A stretch of DNA of 9,576 nt from Syntrophobacteria bacterium. GTDB taxonomy: Bacteria > Desulfobacterota > DSWW01. A program made the position numbers and the translations under genes. The stretch is from assembly GCA_030145435.1 (NCBI GenBank), contig JAQYVQ010000072.1, positions 1 through 9,576 on the forward strand. Direction: 5' to 3'. Of this stretch, positions 1 to 6,367 are shown in pieces. The notes beneath the pieces were generated by a model. The model saw only the letters and a program-made list of their open reading frames with translations, was not told the origin of the DNA and did no database searches. Numbering within the stretch: position 1 is the stretch's first letter; each line of letters opens with the position of its first letter.

Positions 1-336
1 GCCCTCCTTCTGAAGCCTCCGAGAAGATCTCACACCGCGAATCAAAACGGACCGTGTCATTCTCTAACACAACAAGGATGGGGATGCAAGAGATCGCGGT
101 CCCGAACGGACAGGGCCCATTCGCTTGGTTTTGTTGTCGAAAAACGATAACGAGGTACGCTCCTGTGGACCGAAAAAGGGTCACACTCTCGACAGCGAAA
201 CGCAACCAAGCGGCGGGCTTGTCATCCATCAGGCAAATGTGCCAATATGCGGAGGTCCGCTCGCCAGGGACATCCCCGTTTCGTGAGGTTAGCCCCTTGC
301 CCATTAGACTTTCACAGCAGGTAAAGAAGCAAAGAA
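1..336. other. Region upstream of the DUF1015 gene, no recognised gene
   Basis: I see no convincing gene in this stretch. An open frame from 54 overlaps the start of the DUF1015 gene in another frame and its product resembles nothing I know; it is rich in Arg, Ser and Thr and shows no family pattern. A short perfect dyad (GCGGA/TCCGC, 249-260) has a loop of only two bases, so it is unlikely to be a useful hairpin. No strong -35/-10 pair stands out. The promoter of the downstream gene probably lies here but I cannot place it. The left edge may hold the tail of an upstream gene, which cannot be judged. Confidence 0.5.
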
Positions 337-1581
337 ATGGTAGCCATCAAGCCTTTTAAAGGGTACCGGTATGATGTGGACGACCTCTCCAGGGTCATCA
401 GCCCCCCCTACGACGTCATCGCCAGGGATCATCAGAAGGCCCTGGTCGAGCTCTCGCCGCACAATTTCGTCAGGCTGATTCTCGGGGACGACCCAGACGC
501 CGAAGAATGCAGGCGCGACCTGACCCGGATCCGCCGCTTGTTTCATGCCTGGATCGACGAGGGGGTCCTCCGGCAGGAGGACAAAGAGAGCATCTATGTA
601 TACTCTCAGGTCTTTGACGTGCAGGGGGAACAGAAAAGAAGGACAGGGATCATCCCGCTGGTGGAACTGGAGGGCTTCCGGGAGAAGCACATCTACCCGC
701 ACGAAAAGGTCATGTCAAAGCACGTCGAGGACCGTTACGCCCTGTTGGAGGCAACGGAGGCCAACTTCGGAATGGTGTTCGGCCTCTATGCGGATCCGAC
801 CAGGGAGGTGGACCGGCTTCTGGATGAGGTGTTGCACACCCAGCCGGTCGCTTCCGGTACGATGGACGACGTGCTGCACGAGCTTTGGAAGATTGACGAC
901 GATGGCCTGATCGGGCGCCTGCAACGAGAAATGGAGGCGAAGCACGTTTTCATCGCCGACGGGCACCATCGCTACACGACAGCCCTGCGGTATCGGGACG
1001 CCCACCCGGAACGGGATGGCGCGCGCTATTTGATGATGGCCCTGGTGAACATGTACAACGAAGGCCTGGTCATTCTCCCGACCCATCGGCTGATCAGGAG
1101 AGACAATCACGACCCGAAAATGATTCTCCACCGGATCGAGGACACCTTCCATGTCGAGCCCGTCCCCCGGGATCAGATGCTGGAGAAGATCCACGGAGAG
1201 AAATTCTCTTACGGGTTCTGCTGCGATGGGGACGACTACGTTATCCGCCTCAAGGACCGTCAGGCACTCGATTCGATCGCGACCCAGTCCGCCGCGCTCA
1301 GGCAACTGGACGTAACCGTCCTGCACGAGATGATCCTGAAGCCCCTCTTCCACATCGATACCGAAGACGAGAATATCCAGGAAAAGATCGCCTACATGAA
1401 AACCCTGCCCGCGGCGATGGCCAAGCTATCCGAGGGGGAATATGCCTTCGGCTTCTTCCTGAACACGGTGAACGTGGAAGAGATCGTCCACGTTGCGAGA
1501 GACAACGAGGTGATGCCCCAGAAGTCGACCTTCTTCTACCCGAAGGTCTACAGCGGCCTGGTCACTCAACGACTGGAATAG
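337..1581 (+). CDS. DUF1015 family protein
   Basis: A 414-residue soluble protein that I recognise as DUF1015 by its pattern; the molecular function of this family is not established as far as I know. Seen in the sequence: an N-terminal block with ISPPYDVI at residues 21-28 followed by HNFVRLILG, a middle block IYPHEKVMSKHVEDRYALL, the hallmark ADGHHRYTTALRYRD beginning at residue 207 (His210, His211), then a block around LPTHRLI, and the typical C-terminal end FYPKVYSGLV. Length is in the usual range of about 400-450 residues. There is no signal peptide or membrane segment, so it is probably cytoplasmic. The ATG start is chosen because the family motif starts within a few residues of it; the Shine-Dalgarno is weak (AGG at 319-321, then an A-rich stretch). 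Its TAG stop shares its last base with the palindromic repeat that follows. The next genes converge on it from the other strand, so it appears to be transcribed alone. Confidence 0.9.
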   Translation: MVAIKPFKGYRYDVDDLSRVISPPYDVIARDHQKALVELSPHNFVRLILGDDPDAEECRRDLTRIRRLFHAWIDEGVLRQEDKESIYVYSQVFDVQGEQKRRTGIIPLVELEGFREKHIYPHEKVMSKHVEDRYALLEATEANFGMVFGLYADPTREVDRLLDEVLHTQPVASGTMDDVLHELWKIDDDGLIGRLQREMEAKHVFIADGHHRYTTALRYRDAHPERDGARYLMMALVNMYNEGLVILPTHRLIRRDNHDPKMILHRIEDTFHVEPVPRDQMLEKIHGEKFSYGFCCDGDDYVIRLKDRQALDSIATQSAALRQLDVTVLHEMILKPLFHIDTEDENIQEKIAYMKTLPAAMAKLSEGEYAFGFFLNTVNVEEIVHVARDNEVMPQKSTFFYPKVYSGLVTQRLE

Positions 1582-1729
1582 CAGGCCGTTGAAAAACGCC
1601 CATCTGCTGCGTTCCACTCATCCTTCGTCACTGCGGCGTACGGTGTACGCCTCATTATCGATCTGGATCCCCGCCTTCGCGGGGACATGCTTCGTGCGCC
1701 TTGCATATGGACGTTTTTCAACGGCCTGC
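1581..1729. repeat. 149-bp palindromic intergenic element (MITE/REP-like)
   Basis: The ends are inverted repeats: the outer 18 bases GCAGGCCGTTGAAAAACG (1581-1598) are matched perfectly by 1712-1729, and the match extends to 27 bases (1581-1607 against 1703-1729) with two mismatches. Inside are a perfect 7-bp hairpin GGCGTAC/GTACGCC (1635-1651) and a GC-rich hairpin (1669-1684). The element carries no gene and fills the gap between two convergent genes: it begins on the last base of the TAG stop of the DUF1015 gene and ends three bases before the stop codon of the opposite gene. This structure fits a non-autonomous palindromic repeat; as RNA it would fold strongly from either strand, so it may also act as a two-way transcription end or 3' mRNA protection, although no U-tract typical of an intrinsic terminator is present. 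Confidence 0.8.
1669..1684. repeat. GC-rich hairpin, common dispersed repeat motif
   Basis: A perfect 6-bp stem CCCCGC/GCGGGG with the loop CTTC, set in the context GGATCCCCGCCTTCGCGGGG. Motifs of this form are widespread dispersed repeats in proteobacterial genomes; when translated they give the spurious peptides PAKAGIQ or WIPAFAG, and both appear in the frames here. It sits off-centre inside the larger palindrome, which suggests one repeat has inserted into or been exchanged within another. Confidence 0.65.
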
Positions 1730-1732
1730 GCC

Positions 1733-2671
1733 TCAGAGCATTTCAACAGCTTGATAGTGGTGGGGATCCGGATGAACCTTCTTGATGAAGGTTGATTCAA
1801 AGATTTCCTCAGGCCGTGGCAAGTCGCTCACGTACCCTAGCTGCTTCATCACGGGAAGAAACGCGAGCGTTGACTCGAGGTATGCCTCCGGAAGGGAGGC
1901 ACAGTACTTGGGCGAGACCGCGTAGACCCCTCGTACAAAGGGCTCATCCAGGCCTGGAAGGGCCGAGACCGTGCACTGGGCCGCCCGCTGCGGAGATTCA
2001 CGGATGAGGTTGCAGGCCCCTTCGTGGAGCCGCAAGAACCCTTCAAGCAGGTCCTCCTGTTTCAGCATTTCCCTCCGGACAACTATCCCGTAGCTGGGGT
2101 TGAAGGGCCACAGGGCCTCAGGAGGCATTACGGTCCGGGTCCCGCACCCCCGTTCGCAAAGGAGGGCCAAGGGAGGGGTGCCCACGGCCGCCTGGAGCTC
2201 GCCCTTCCTGAACTCGTAGGGGATCAGATCGGCCCAGGGGGTGTTGACCACCTCCACCTCAGAGATCGAGTGCTCCATCAAGAGCGCGCGAAAGATCACG
2301 TCGTGGATCGAGCCGGCCGCCGGAATGCCGACGCGGCGATTTCTGAATTGTTGCAGGAAAGAGCGCACCCCATCTGATTCGGCGAGGCTTCTGAAAGAGG
2401 GGCCCGCCACCATGACGGTCCCTTCCACATGGCCCCCTCCCACACAGACCAGAGGCACGCCCCTGGCCATGCCGATGAGCGCGGGGGGCAACCCGATGTA
2501 GCCGATGTCGATGTCGTGCCCGTCGAAGGCACGGACCATCTCAGGCCCGGTGCCGAAAAGCAGCCACCTGCAATCGACCTCGAGGTCCTGTTCGATCCAC
2601 CGGAGTTGCCGCAGCAGATGGGAGGTGTGATAGAGCGTGGATAGATAACCGACCCGCAACAATGAGGCCAT
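1733..2671 (-). CDS. Periplasmic-binding-protein fold protein without signal peptide (ABC substrate-binding-like)
   Basis: A 312-residue protein resembling NMT1/SsuA/TauA-type ABC transporter substrate-binding proteins. The first strand RVGYLSTLYHTSHLL (from residue 6) and the block DIDIGYIGLPPALIG near residues 53-67 match the typical 'reports D-I-G-Y-x-G-x-P' ligand-cleft region of that group. It begins directly with the mature fold: MASLLRVGYL has no leader, no lipobox and no hydrophobic helix, so as written it should stay in the cytoplasm. The open frame runs further upstream, but that part is a frame-shifted read of the moaD-like gene; the ATG at 2671-2669 is preceded by a good GGAGG (2682-2678, about 6-7 bases away). 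It starts only 2 bases after the stop of the MoaD-like gene, so the two are surely co-transcribed and probably translationally coupled. No permease or ATPase is visible. From the context I infer a role in sensing or delivering an oxyanion or a cofactor-related ligand; the ligand is unknown. Confidence 0.75.
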   Translation of the reverse strand: MASLLRVGYLSTLYHTSHLLRQLRWIEQDLEVDCRWLLFGTGPEMVRAFDGHDIDIGYIGLPPALIGMARGVPLVCVGGGHVEGTVMVAGPSFRSLAESDGVRSFLQQFRNRRVGIPAAGSIHDVIFRALLMEHSISEVEVVNTPWADLIPYEFRKGELQAAVGTPPLALLCERGCGTRTVMPPEALWPFNPSYGIVVRREMLKQEDLLEGFLRLHEGACNLIRESPQRAAQCTVSALPGLDEPFVRGVYAVSPKYCASLPEAYLESTLAFLPVMKQLGYVSDLPRPEEIFESTFIKKVHPDPHHYQAVEML

Positions 2672-2673
2672 GT

Positions 2674-2943
2674 TCAACCTCCGGCAATGGGCATGAACAG
2701 GAAGATCGTCTCCTCTCCCCGGAGATCCGGATCGGCCTGCCCCACGTCTTCTCCTTCGACGAGAACCTTGACGAAGGCACTCTTCTTCCCCGGCTGATCC
2801 GGGTCGAGCAGAAGACTTCGAAGGCGCTCGCCATGCTTCCTGCTCAAGATTTCCAACAGGTCGGTCAGCCTTCCCGCGTACTCGATCTCGACTTCCTCTT
2901 GTCCGATAATTTCCTTCAATCCCGAAAGAAAACAGAGCTTCAT
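2674..2943 (-). CDS. MoaD/ThiS-family sulfur carrier protein
   Basis: An 89-residue beta-grasp (ubiquitin-like) protein that ends in the diagnostic Gly-Gly (MPIAGG). In this family the C-terminal glycine is adenylated by a MoeB/ThiF enzyme and then turned into a thiocarboxylate that donates sulfur, in the case of MoaD to the dithiolene of molybdopterin or tungstopterin. Seen: the start MKLCFLSGLKEIIG, the central DLLEIL helix, a VLVEGEDV turn, and EETIFLFMPIAGG at the end. Length is normal (80-90 residues). The ATG is preceded by AGAGGA about 8-9 bases away. It lies 46 bases after the gene for its likely partner, the MoeB/rhodanese fusion, and 2 bases before the binding-protein gene. A ThiS role in thiamine synthesis is possible, but no other thi gene is present; a dedicated MoaD-like carrier, as found beside aldehyde:ferredoxin oxidoreductase genes, is my preferred reading. 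Confidence 0.85.
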   Translation of the reverse strand: MKLCFLSGLKEIIGQEEVEIEYAGRLTDLLEILSRKHGERLRSLLLDPDQPGKKSAFVKVLVEGEDVGQADPDLRGEETIFLFMPIAGG

Positions 2944-2989
2944 CTCGCAGGTCCTCTACCGTCCGCATTCAACGTCACGTTCGCATGAT

Positions 2990-4192
2990 TCATGTCGACT
3001 TTTTCGGAATCGATTCCTCCTGGTACAGGGTCCATTCCTCCAAGCCGCCTTCCAGGTTCAAGACATCCTTGAACCCCTTGCTTGTGAGGAGTCGGGCCGC
3101 CTCCCGACTTCTCCACCCGAACAGGCAGCAGACAACGATTTCCCGATCCTTGTGGGGCAACAGGCCCTCCCATTCCTGATGAAGCTTGCTGTAGGGTATA
3201 TGGATGCCGTCCATGAAGGGATAGATCGATCGCTCCCATTCCTCCCGGACATCGAGGAAGAGGAGCGGTTCCTCCGCCCGCATCTTCTGGTCCAACTCCA
3301 TGACCCGAAGCCCGTAAGGCAGGTCGGGCCTCTCGATCAACCCATACCCTTCCTGGAACCCATACCCTTCCAGGCCCTCCCCTTCATGGGCACGAAGGCC
3401 GCAGAACTCCTCGTAGTCGATCAACTCGCGGATGCTCGGTTCCTCTCCGCAGACCGGACAGTTCGGGTCTCTCCGAATGGTCAGTTCCTGGAATTGGGTG
3501 GAAAGCAGATCACAGAACAGAAGCCGCCCGATCAGCGGCCTTCCTGCTCCCAAGATGAGCTTGGTCACCTCCGTGGCCTGGATCGAACCCACCACACCGG
3601 GCAGGACACCCAGGACCCCGGATTCGGCGCAGGACGGCACCATCCCGGGCGAAGGAGGGACAGGGAAGAGACAACGATAGCAGGGCCCTTCCCGGGCCGG
3701 GTAGAAGACCGTGGCCTGGCCCTCGAAACGATAGATGGCCCCGTGAACAAGTGGCTTCCCCAGGAGCACGCAGGCATCGTTCATCAGGTACCGGGCAGGG
3801 AAGTTGTCCGTGCAGTCCACGATGATATCGTATTCCGAGAGGATGCCGATGGCATTCTGGGAGGTGAGCCTCTCGTCGTGCGTTCGAACCTCCACCTCCG
3901 GGTTGATCGCATGGATCCTCCGTTGTGCGGAGATCACCTTGGGTGAACCCAGGTCGTCGGTGGAGTGAACCACCTGTCGCTGGAGGTTCGTCAGATCCAC
4001 CCGGTCCCCGTCCAACAGGCCCAGGGTCCCCACGCCGGCGGCGGCAAGATAGAGCGCCTGCGGCGACCCAAGCCCCCCCAGGCCCACGAGGAGCACCTTT
4101 GCCTGGAAGATCTTTTCCTGCCCCTCTCCCTGCAATTCGGGAAGGATCATCTGACGGCTGTAACGGATGTATTGCTCTTTCGTGAGTTTCAT
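2990..4192 (-). CDS. MoeB/ThiF-type adenylyltransferase fused to a C-terminal rhodanese domain
   Basis: A 400-residue enzyme (counting from ATG 4192) that should activate the Gly-Gly tail of the MoaD-like carrier by adenylation and help load sulfur. Seen in order: MKLTKEQYIRYSRQ start typical of MoeB; nucleotide-binding loop GLGGLGS (37-43); DCTDN (126-130); first zinc-binding pair CYRC (171-174); conserved Cys188 in PSCAESGV, at the place of the MoeB/ThiF cysteine; second zinc pair CPVC (245-248); a Gly-rich linker with a 6-residue tandem duplication (about 274-286); then a rhodanese domain (about 295-395) with active-site loop CLFGWRS (Cys356). MoeB proteins of this two-domain layout are the MOCS3/MoeBR type, in which the rhodanese cysteine carries a persulfide. 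An in-frame GTG at 4201 would add three residues (Met-Glu-Thr); I prefer the ATG because it fits the family, although GGAG lies only 3 bases before it. First gene of a three-gene operon. Confidence 0.88.
   Translation of the reverse strand: MKLTKEQYIRYSRQMILPELQGEGQEKIFQAKVLLVGLGGLGSPQALYLAAAGVGTLGLLDGDRVDLTNLQRQVVHSTDDLGSPKVISAQRRIHAINPEVEVRTHDERLTSQNAIGILSEYDIIVDCTDNFPARYLMNDACVLLGKPLVHGAIYRFEGQATVFYPAREGPCYRCLFPVPPSPGMVPSCAESGVLGVLPGVVGSIQATEVTKLILGAGRPLIGRLLFCDLLSTQFQELTIRRDPNCPVCGEEPSIRELIDYEEFCGLRAHEGEGLEGYGFQEGYGLIERPDLPYGLRVMELDQKMRAEEPLLFLDVREEWERSIYPFMDGIHIPYSKLHQEWEGLLPHKDREIVVCCLFGWRSREAARLLTSKGFKDVLNLEGGLEEWTLYQEESIPKKST
3339..3374. repeat. 18-bp tandem duplication in the MoeB-rhodanese linker
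   Basis: Two adjacent 18-bp units (3339-3356 and 3357-3374) differ at a single base. They encode, on the minus strand, LEGYGF followed by QEGYGL in the linker between the adenylyltransferase and rhodanese domains. The unit length is a multiple of three, so the frame is kept; the linker can tolerate such length changes. This looks like a slippage or local duplication product. Confidence 0.85.
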
Positions 4193-4207
4193 CGTCTCCA
4201 CGCTCTT

Positions 4208-4349
4208 AGGGGTCAGACCTACACAATTGACAAAATACCTTCTCTACCGTCTTTTTGACCAGCCCTCCCGCTTGGATCCAACCTTGGGGGCAAACCCGTA
4301 TCTTCGACCAATGCCGGTCGGCTTTGTCAAATGTGTAGGTCTGACCCCT
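4208..4349. repeat. Paired inverted-repeat element 1 (REPIN/MITE-like, 142 bp)
   Basis: The 27-base ends (4208-4234 and 4323-4349) are inverted copies with one mismatch. Both begin with AGGGGTCAGACCTACACA when read from outside inwards. The interior has no coding potential, with a short palindrome TTGGATCCAA (4272-4281) and a hairpin CGACC/GGTCG (4305-4320). The odd palindrome GGTCTGACC in each arm could fold as a small hairpin. Two REP-like units in inverted order form what is called a REPIN, usually spread in trans by a RAYT (TnpA-REP) transposase; no such gene is in the window. The left end lies 6 bases from the GTG at 4201, that is 15 bases upstream of the preferred ATG of the moeB-like gene. 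Confidence 0.8.
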
Positions 4350-4445
4350 CCTTTCTCCCATTCTAGGGAATACAGCACCTTTAAACAACGATTTCACCCC
4401 TCCCCCCTGAATGAAAGCGTGTGGGCTCCCTTGCTCAGACAGATG
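4350..4445. other. Spacer between the two inverted-repeat elements
   Basis: A 96-bp stretch without coding potential that I can recognise, and without a strong promoter or hairpin. It contains a C-rich run near 4397-4408. It may be what remains of the original intergenic region before the two repeat elements arrived. Confidence 0.4.
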
Positions 4446-4605
4446 AAAGGGGTCAAGTCTGGACATTGGACAGTCAGCGAAAATCAGACACTAAATCAAT
4501 AGGATTACCCGTCTTCGGAAAGCTGTGCTCCTTCGGGCGAGTCAAATTGTCAATCAAAATAGTGGGTTCACCGGCTACTGTCCAATGTCCAGACTTGACC
4601 CCTTT
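4446..4605. repeat. Paired inverted-repeat element 2 (REPIN/MITE-like, 160 bp)
   Basis: The ends are perfect 29-base inverted repeats (4446-4474 and 4577-4605); read inwards each begins AAAGGGGTCAAGTCTGG. Aligned from AGGGGTCA, 19 of 27 positions are the same as in element 1, including the outer octamer AGGGGTCA and the inner CATT-GACA part, so the two elements belong to one diverged family. The interior (4475-4576) has no recognisable gene and is unrelated by eye to the interior of element 1. It ends 15 bases upstream of the -35 box of the padR promoter. Confidence 0.85.
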
Positions 4606-4620
4606 GTTGAAAAAAATTGG

Positions 4621-4649
4621 TTGACACATATATACTTTCGATATATATA
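4621..4649 (+). promoter_or_regulatory. Sigma-70-type promoter of the padR cluster
   Basis: A perfect TTGACA -35 box (4621-4626) is followed after 17 bases by TATATA (4644-4649), a good -10 box. An alternative -10, TATACT at 4646-4651, would give a longer 19-base spacer. The region is strikingly AT-rich in an otherwise GC-rich window. Transcription would begin near 4656, leaving a leader of roughly 65-70 bases before the padR ATG. Confidence 0.7.
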
Positions 4650-4653
4650 CTTT
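4628..4653. promoter_or_regulatory. Candidate PadR operator overlapping the promoter
   Basis: Between and over the promoter boxes lie two direct copies of ATATATACTTT (4628-4638 and 4643-4653, 15 bases start to start), which also give a dyad TATATA-N7-TATATA (4629-4647). PadR-family regulators commonly bind AT-rich dyads in their own promoters and repress. A dimer bound here would cover the spacer and -10 box. The assignment is from position and symmetry only. Confidence 0.45.
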
Positions 4654-4723
4654 TGCCATAGGTATCATCAAATTCTGGCATTACAGCCCCCCATTCCCTG
4701 TATCTTCCTCAAGAGGAAACCCG

Positions 4724-5287
4724 ATGTCTGTCCGGCACGCAATACTCGGTCTGTTGCACTACCAGGATATGCACGGATACAGGATCAAACGGCACATGGA
4801 ACAGCACTTCGGCAACATGTGGTCTATCAATTACGGCCAGATCTACCCGAATCTGAAGAAGATGGAAGAAGAGGGCCTCGTCACCAAGAAGGAAGTGGCG
4901 CGGTCCGGGACCCCCTCCAGGAAGCTCTACTCCATCACCCCGGCGGGCAAGGAAGTATTTTCCCAGTGGCTCGTCTCAGACCCTCAAGGGACGATGCTGT
5001 TGAGAGACCCCTTCCTCCTGCGATTCGTCTTCTTCGGTTTCGGGAGCAAAGATCGGACCCTGGGGCTTGTGGACGAGCAGATACGATCGTACGAGACCCA
5101 GCTCGAGAAGAGGCGTGAGAACATGCGCAGGAGGCAGAGGCAAGGAATCTATGTGCGGCAGATGGGCGAACTCGGTCTGCTCCTGAACGAGATGATCCTC
5201 GAGTGGCTGAAGCGAAGCAGGAAGGAGATCGCAGAGAGTTCGGACGGCGACATTCCAACCGAGCTCATGGAGCTTTCCCTGGACTGA
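4724..5287 (+). CDS. PadR family transcriptional regulator
   Basis: A 187-residue DNA-binding protein. Residues 1-85 form a PadR winged helix: MSVRHAILGLLHYQDMHGY opens with the typical 'ILGLL...HGYxI' helix, YGQIYPNLKKMEEEGLV (38-53) is the recognition helix region, and RKLYSITPAGK (66-76) is the wing. Residues about 95-170 are a mostly helical C-terminal domain of the Vir_act_alpha_C type used for dimerisation. The total length fits the longer PadR class (about 180). A Shine-Dalgarno AGAGG (4712-4716) lies 7 bases before the ATG. It is the first gene of the right-hand cluster, 10 bases ahead of the next gene, so it is likely both part of the operon and its regulator. PadR proteins are often repressors released by aromatic or other small effectors; the effector here is unknown. 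Confidence 0.93.
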   Translation: MSVRHAILGLLHYQDMHGYRIKRHMEQHFGNMWSINYGQIYPNLKKMEEEGLVTKKEVARSGTPSRKLYSITPAGKEVFSQWLVSDPQGTMLLRDPFLLRFVFFGFGSKDRTLGLVDEQIRSYETQLEKRRENMRRRQRQGIYVRQMGELGLLLNEMILEWLKRSRKEIAESSDGDIPTELMELSLD

Positions 5288-5297
5288 AGAGGCTAGG

Positions 5298-6290
5298 ATG
5301 GCATTCAGCGGTATCACACTGGTGACCGGCGCGGCAGGCTTCATGGGGAGGCATCTGGTCGAGCACCTCGTGGAACGGGGCGTTCGCGTAAGGGCAACCG
5401 CCCGGCCGAGAAAGGACACTTCTTTCTTCGACAAGCTCGGCGTGGAGTTCGTGCCCGCCGACCTCACGGAGCCTGAAGGCCTTCCCGCCCTGTTCGAGGG
5501 AGGGGTAGACAGGGTCTTCCATCTGGGGGCCGTCTGCAACTTCTCGACCCCTTACGACAGGCTCCATCCGACGAACGTCCATGGCGTGGCCCGGATCACC
5601 CGTCTTGCCCTGGATGCCGGGATCAAACGGTTCATCCATGCAAGCTCCACGAGTGTGTATGGCCCGTACCGCGGCCATCCCTTCAAGGAAGATGACCCGC
5701 GCGAGCCTTGCGATGAGTACGGTCGAAGCAAGAGGGATGGAGAGGATGTAGTCTGGCAGAGGGTCACACAGGGGCTGCCTGCCGTCGTCACCCGCCCTTG
5801 CACCGTGTACGGTCCAGGTTGTACGGACGGAGCGGGCAAGGCCTTCTCCCGGCCCACCTCGATCACGGCCATTCCGGGCAGCGGTAAACAGCTCCTCGCC
5901 AATGTCCGGGCCGAGGATGTGGCGGCAGCGTTGGAGCACCTCTCCCATCTGGAGGATGCCGTGGGGCAGACATACAACATCGTTGACGGCAGCCGCCCTG
6001 CGTTGGCACAGGCCCTGAGGCTGGCCGCCGAGGCCTTCGGAACGAAACCCCCAAGGCTCCACCTGCCTGTCCCGATGGTCAAGGCCATGGCCTGGGTGGA
6101 CGGCACCCTCTCGGCCTTGAGGGGCAAGGTCCCGGACCTGGAGGTCGATGCGGTCAACTACCTCTACGACGACTATGTGGTCGACAACACGAAGCTCAAG
6201 GAGACCGGCTTCGTGTGCGAATACCCTGACTTTGAGGCGTCGATCAAGCAGCTGGGCGAGGCATATCTGGGCACCAAGGAATCATCTTGA
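5298..6290 (+). CDS. NAD(P)-dependent epimerase/dehydratase-type extended SDR
   Basis: A 330-residue extended short-chain dehydrogenase/reductase. Seen: Rossmann nucleotide loop TGAAGFMGRH with Gly11, Gly14 and Gly17 in the extended-SDR spacing; HLGA near 75-78; SSTSVYGP (116-123) with the likely catalytic Ser117; YGRSK (141-145) giving catalytic Tyr141 and Lys145; RPCTVYGPG (166-174), typical of the substrate-binding part; and a smaller C-terminal domain. Arg residues after the second strand (ATARPRKD, 34-40) hint at NADP, but this is weak evidence. The C-terminal third (RLHLPVPMVKAMAWV) resembles 3-beta-hydroxysteroid dehydrogenase/dihydroflavonol reductase-like members more than sugar epimerases, so oxidation or reduction of a hydroxyl/carbonyl is more likely than sugar epimerisation. 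GAAGAGG (5286-5292) overlaps the padR stop and sits 5 bases from the ATG. No membrane segment. Confidence 0.88.
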   Translation: MAFSGITLVTGAAGFMGRHLVEHLVERGVRVRATARPRKDTSFFDKLGVEFVPADLTEPEGLPALFEGGVDRVFHLGAVCNFSTPYDRLHPTNVHGVARITRLALDAGIKRFIHASSTSVYGPYRGHPFKEDDPREPCDEYGRSKRDGEDVVWQRVTQGLPAVVTRPCTVYGPGCTDGAGKAFSRPTSITAIPGSGKQLLANVRAEDVAAALEHLSHLEDAVGQTYNIVDGSRPALAQALRLAAEAFGTKPPRLHLPVPMVKAMAWVDGTLSALRGKVPDLEVDAVNYLYDDYVVDNTKLKETGFVCEYPDFEASIKQLGEAYLGTKESS

Positions 6291-6367
6291 AACGGGTCAG
6301 AGATCAGAAGGCCGAGACGAGAACTTCTGAGGAAATCTTTAAACGAGTTTGATAAGAAGGAGAAACC

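Noticed and set aside
54..359. A 101-codon frame before and overlapping the DUF1015 start
   Set aside because: No recognisable family, no good ribosome site, and it overlaps a confident gene start in another frame.
2672..2968. N-terminal extension of the binding-protein frame by 99 residues
   Set aside because: The extension is an out-of-frame reading of the MoaD-like gene; the ATG at 2671 has a proper GGAGG and begins exactly at the conserved fold.
3152..3946. A 264-codon plus-strand frame opposite the moeB-like gene
   Set aside because: Its translation shows no family pattern, while the minus strand encodes all MoeB and rhodanese motifs over the same stretch.
4208..4605. The repeats as a CRISPR array
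   Set aside because: There are only two pairs of inverted arms with different sequences, no regular direct repeats and spacers, and no cas gene.
5265..6062. Minus-strand frame of 265 codons opposite the extended SDR
   Set aside because: It is a shadow: the plus strand has the Gly-rich loop, Tyr/Lys pair and other SDR signatures.
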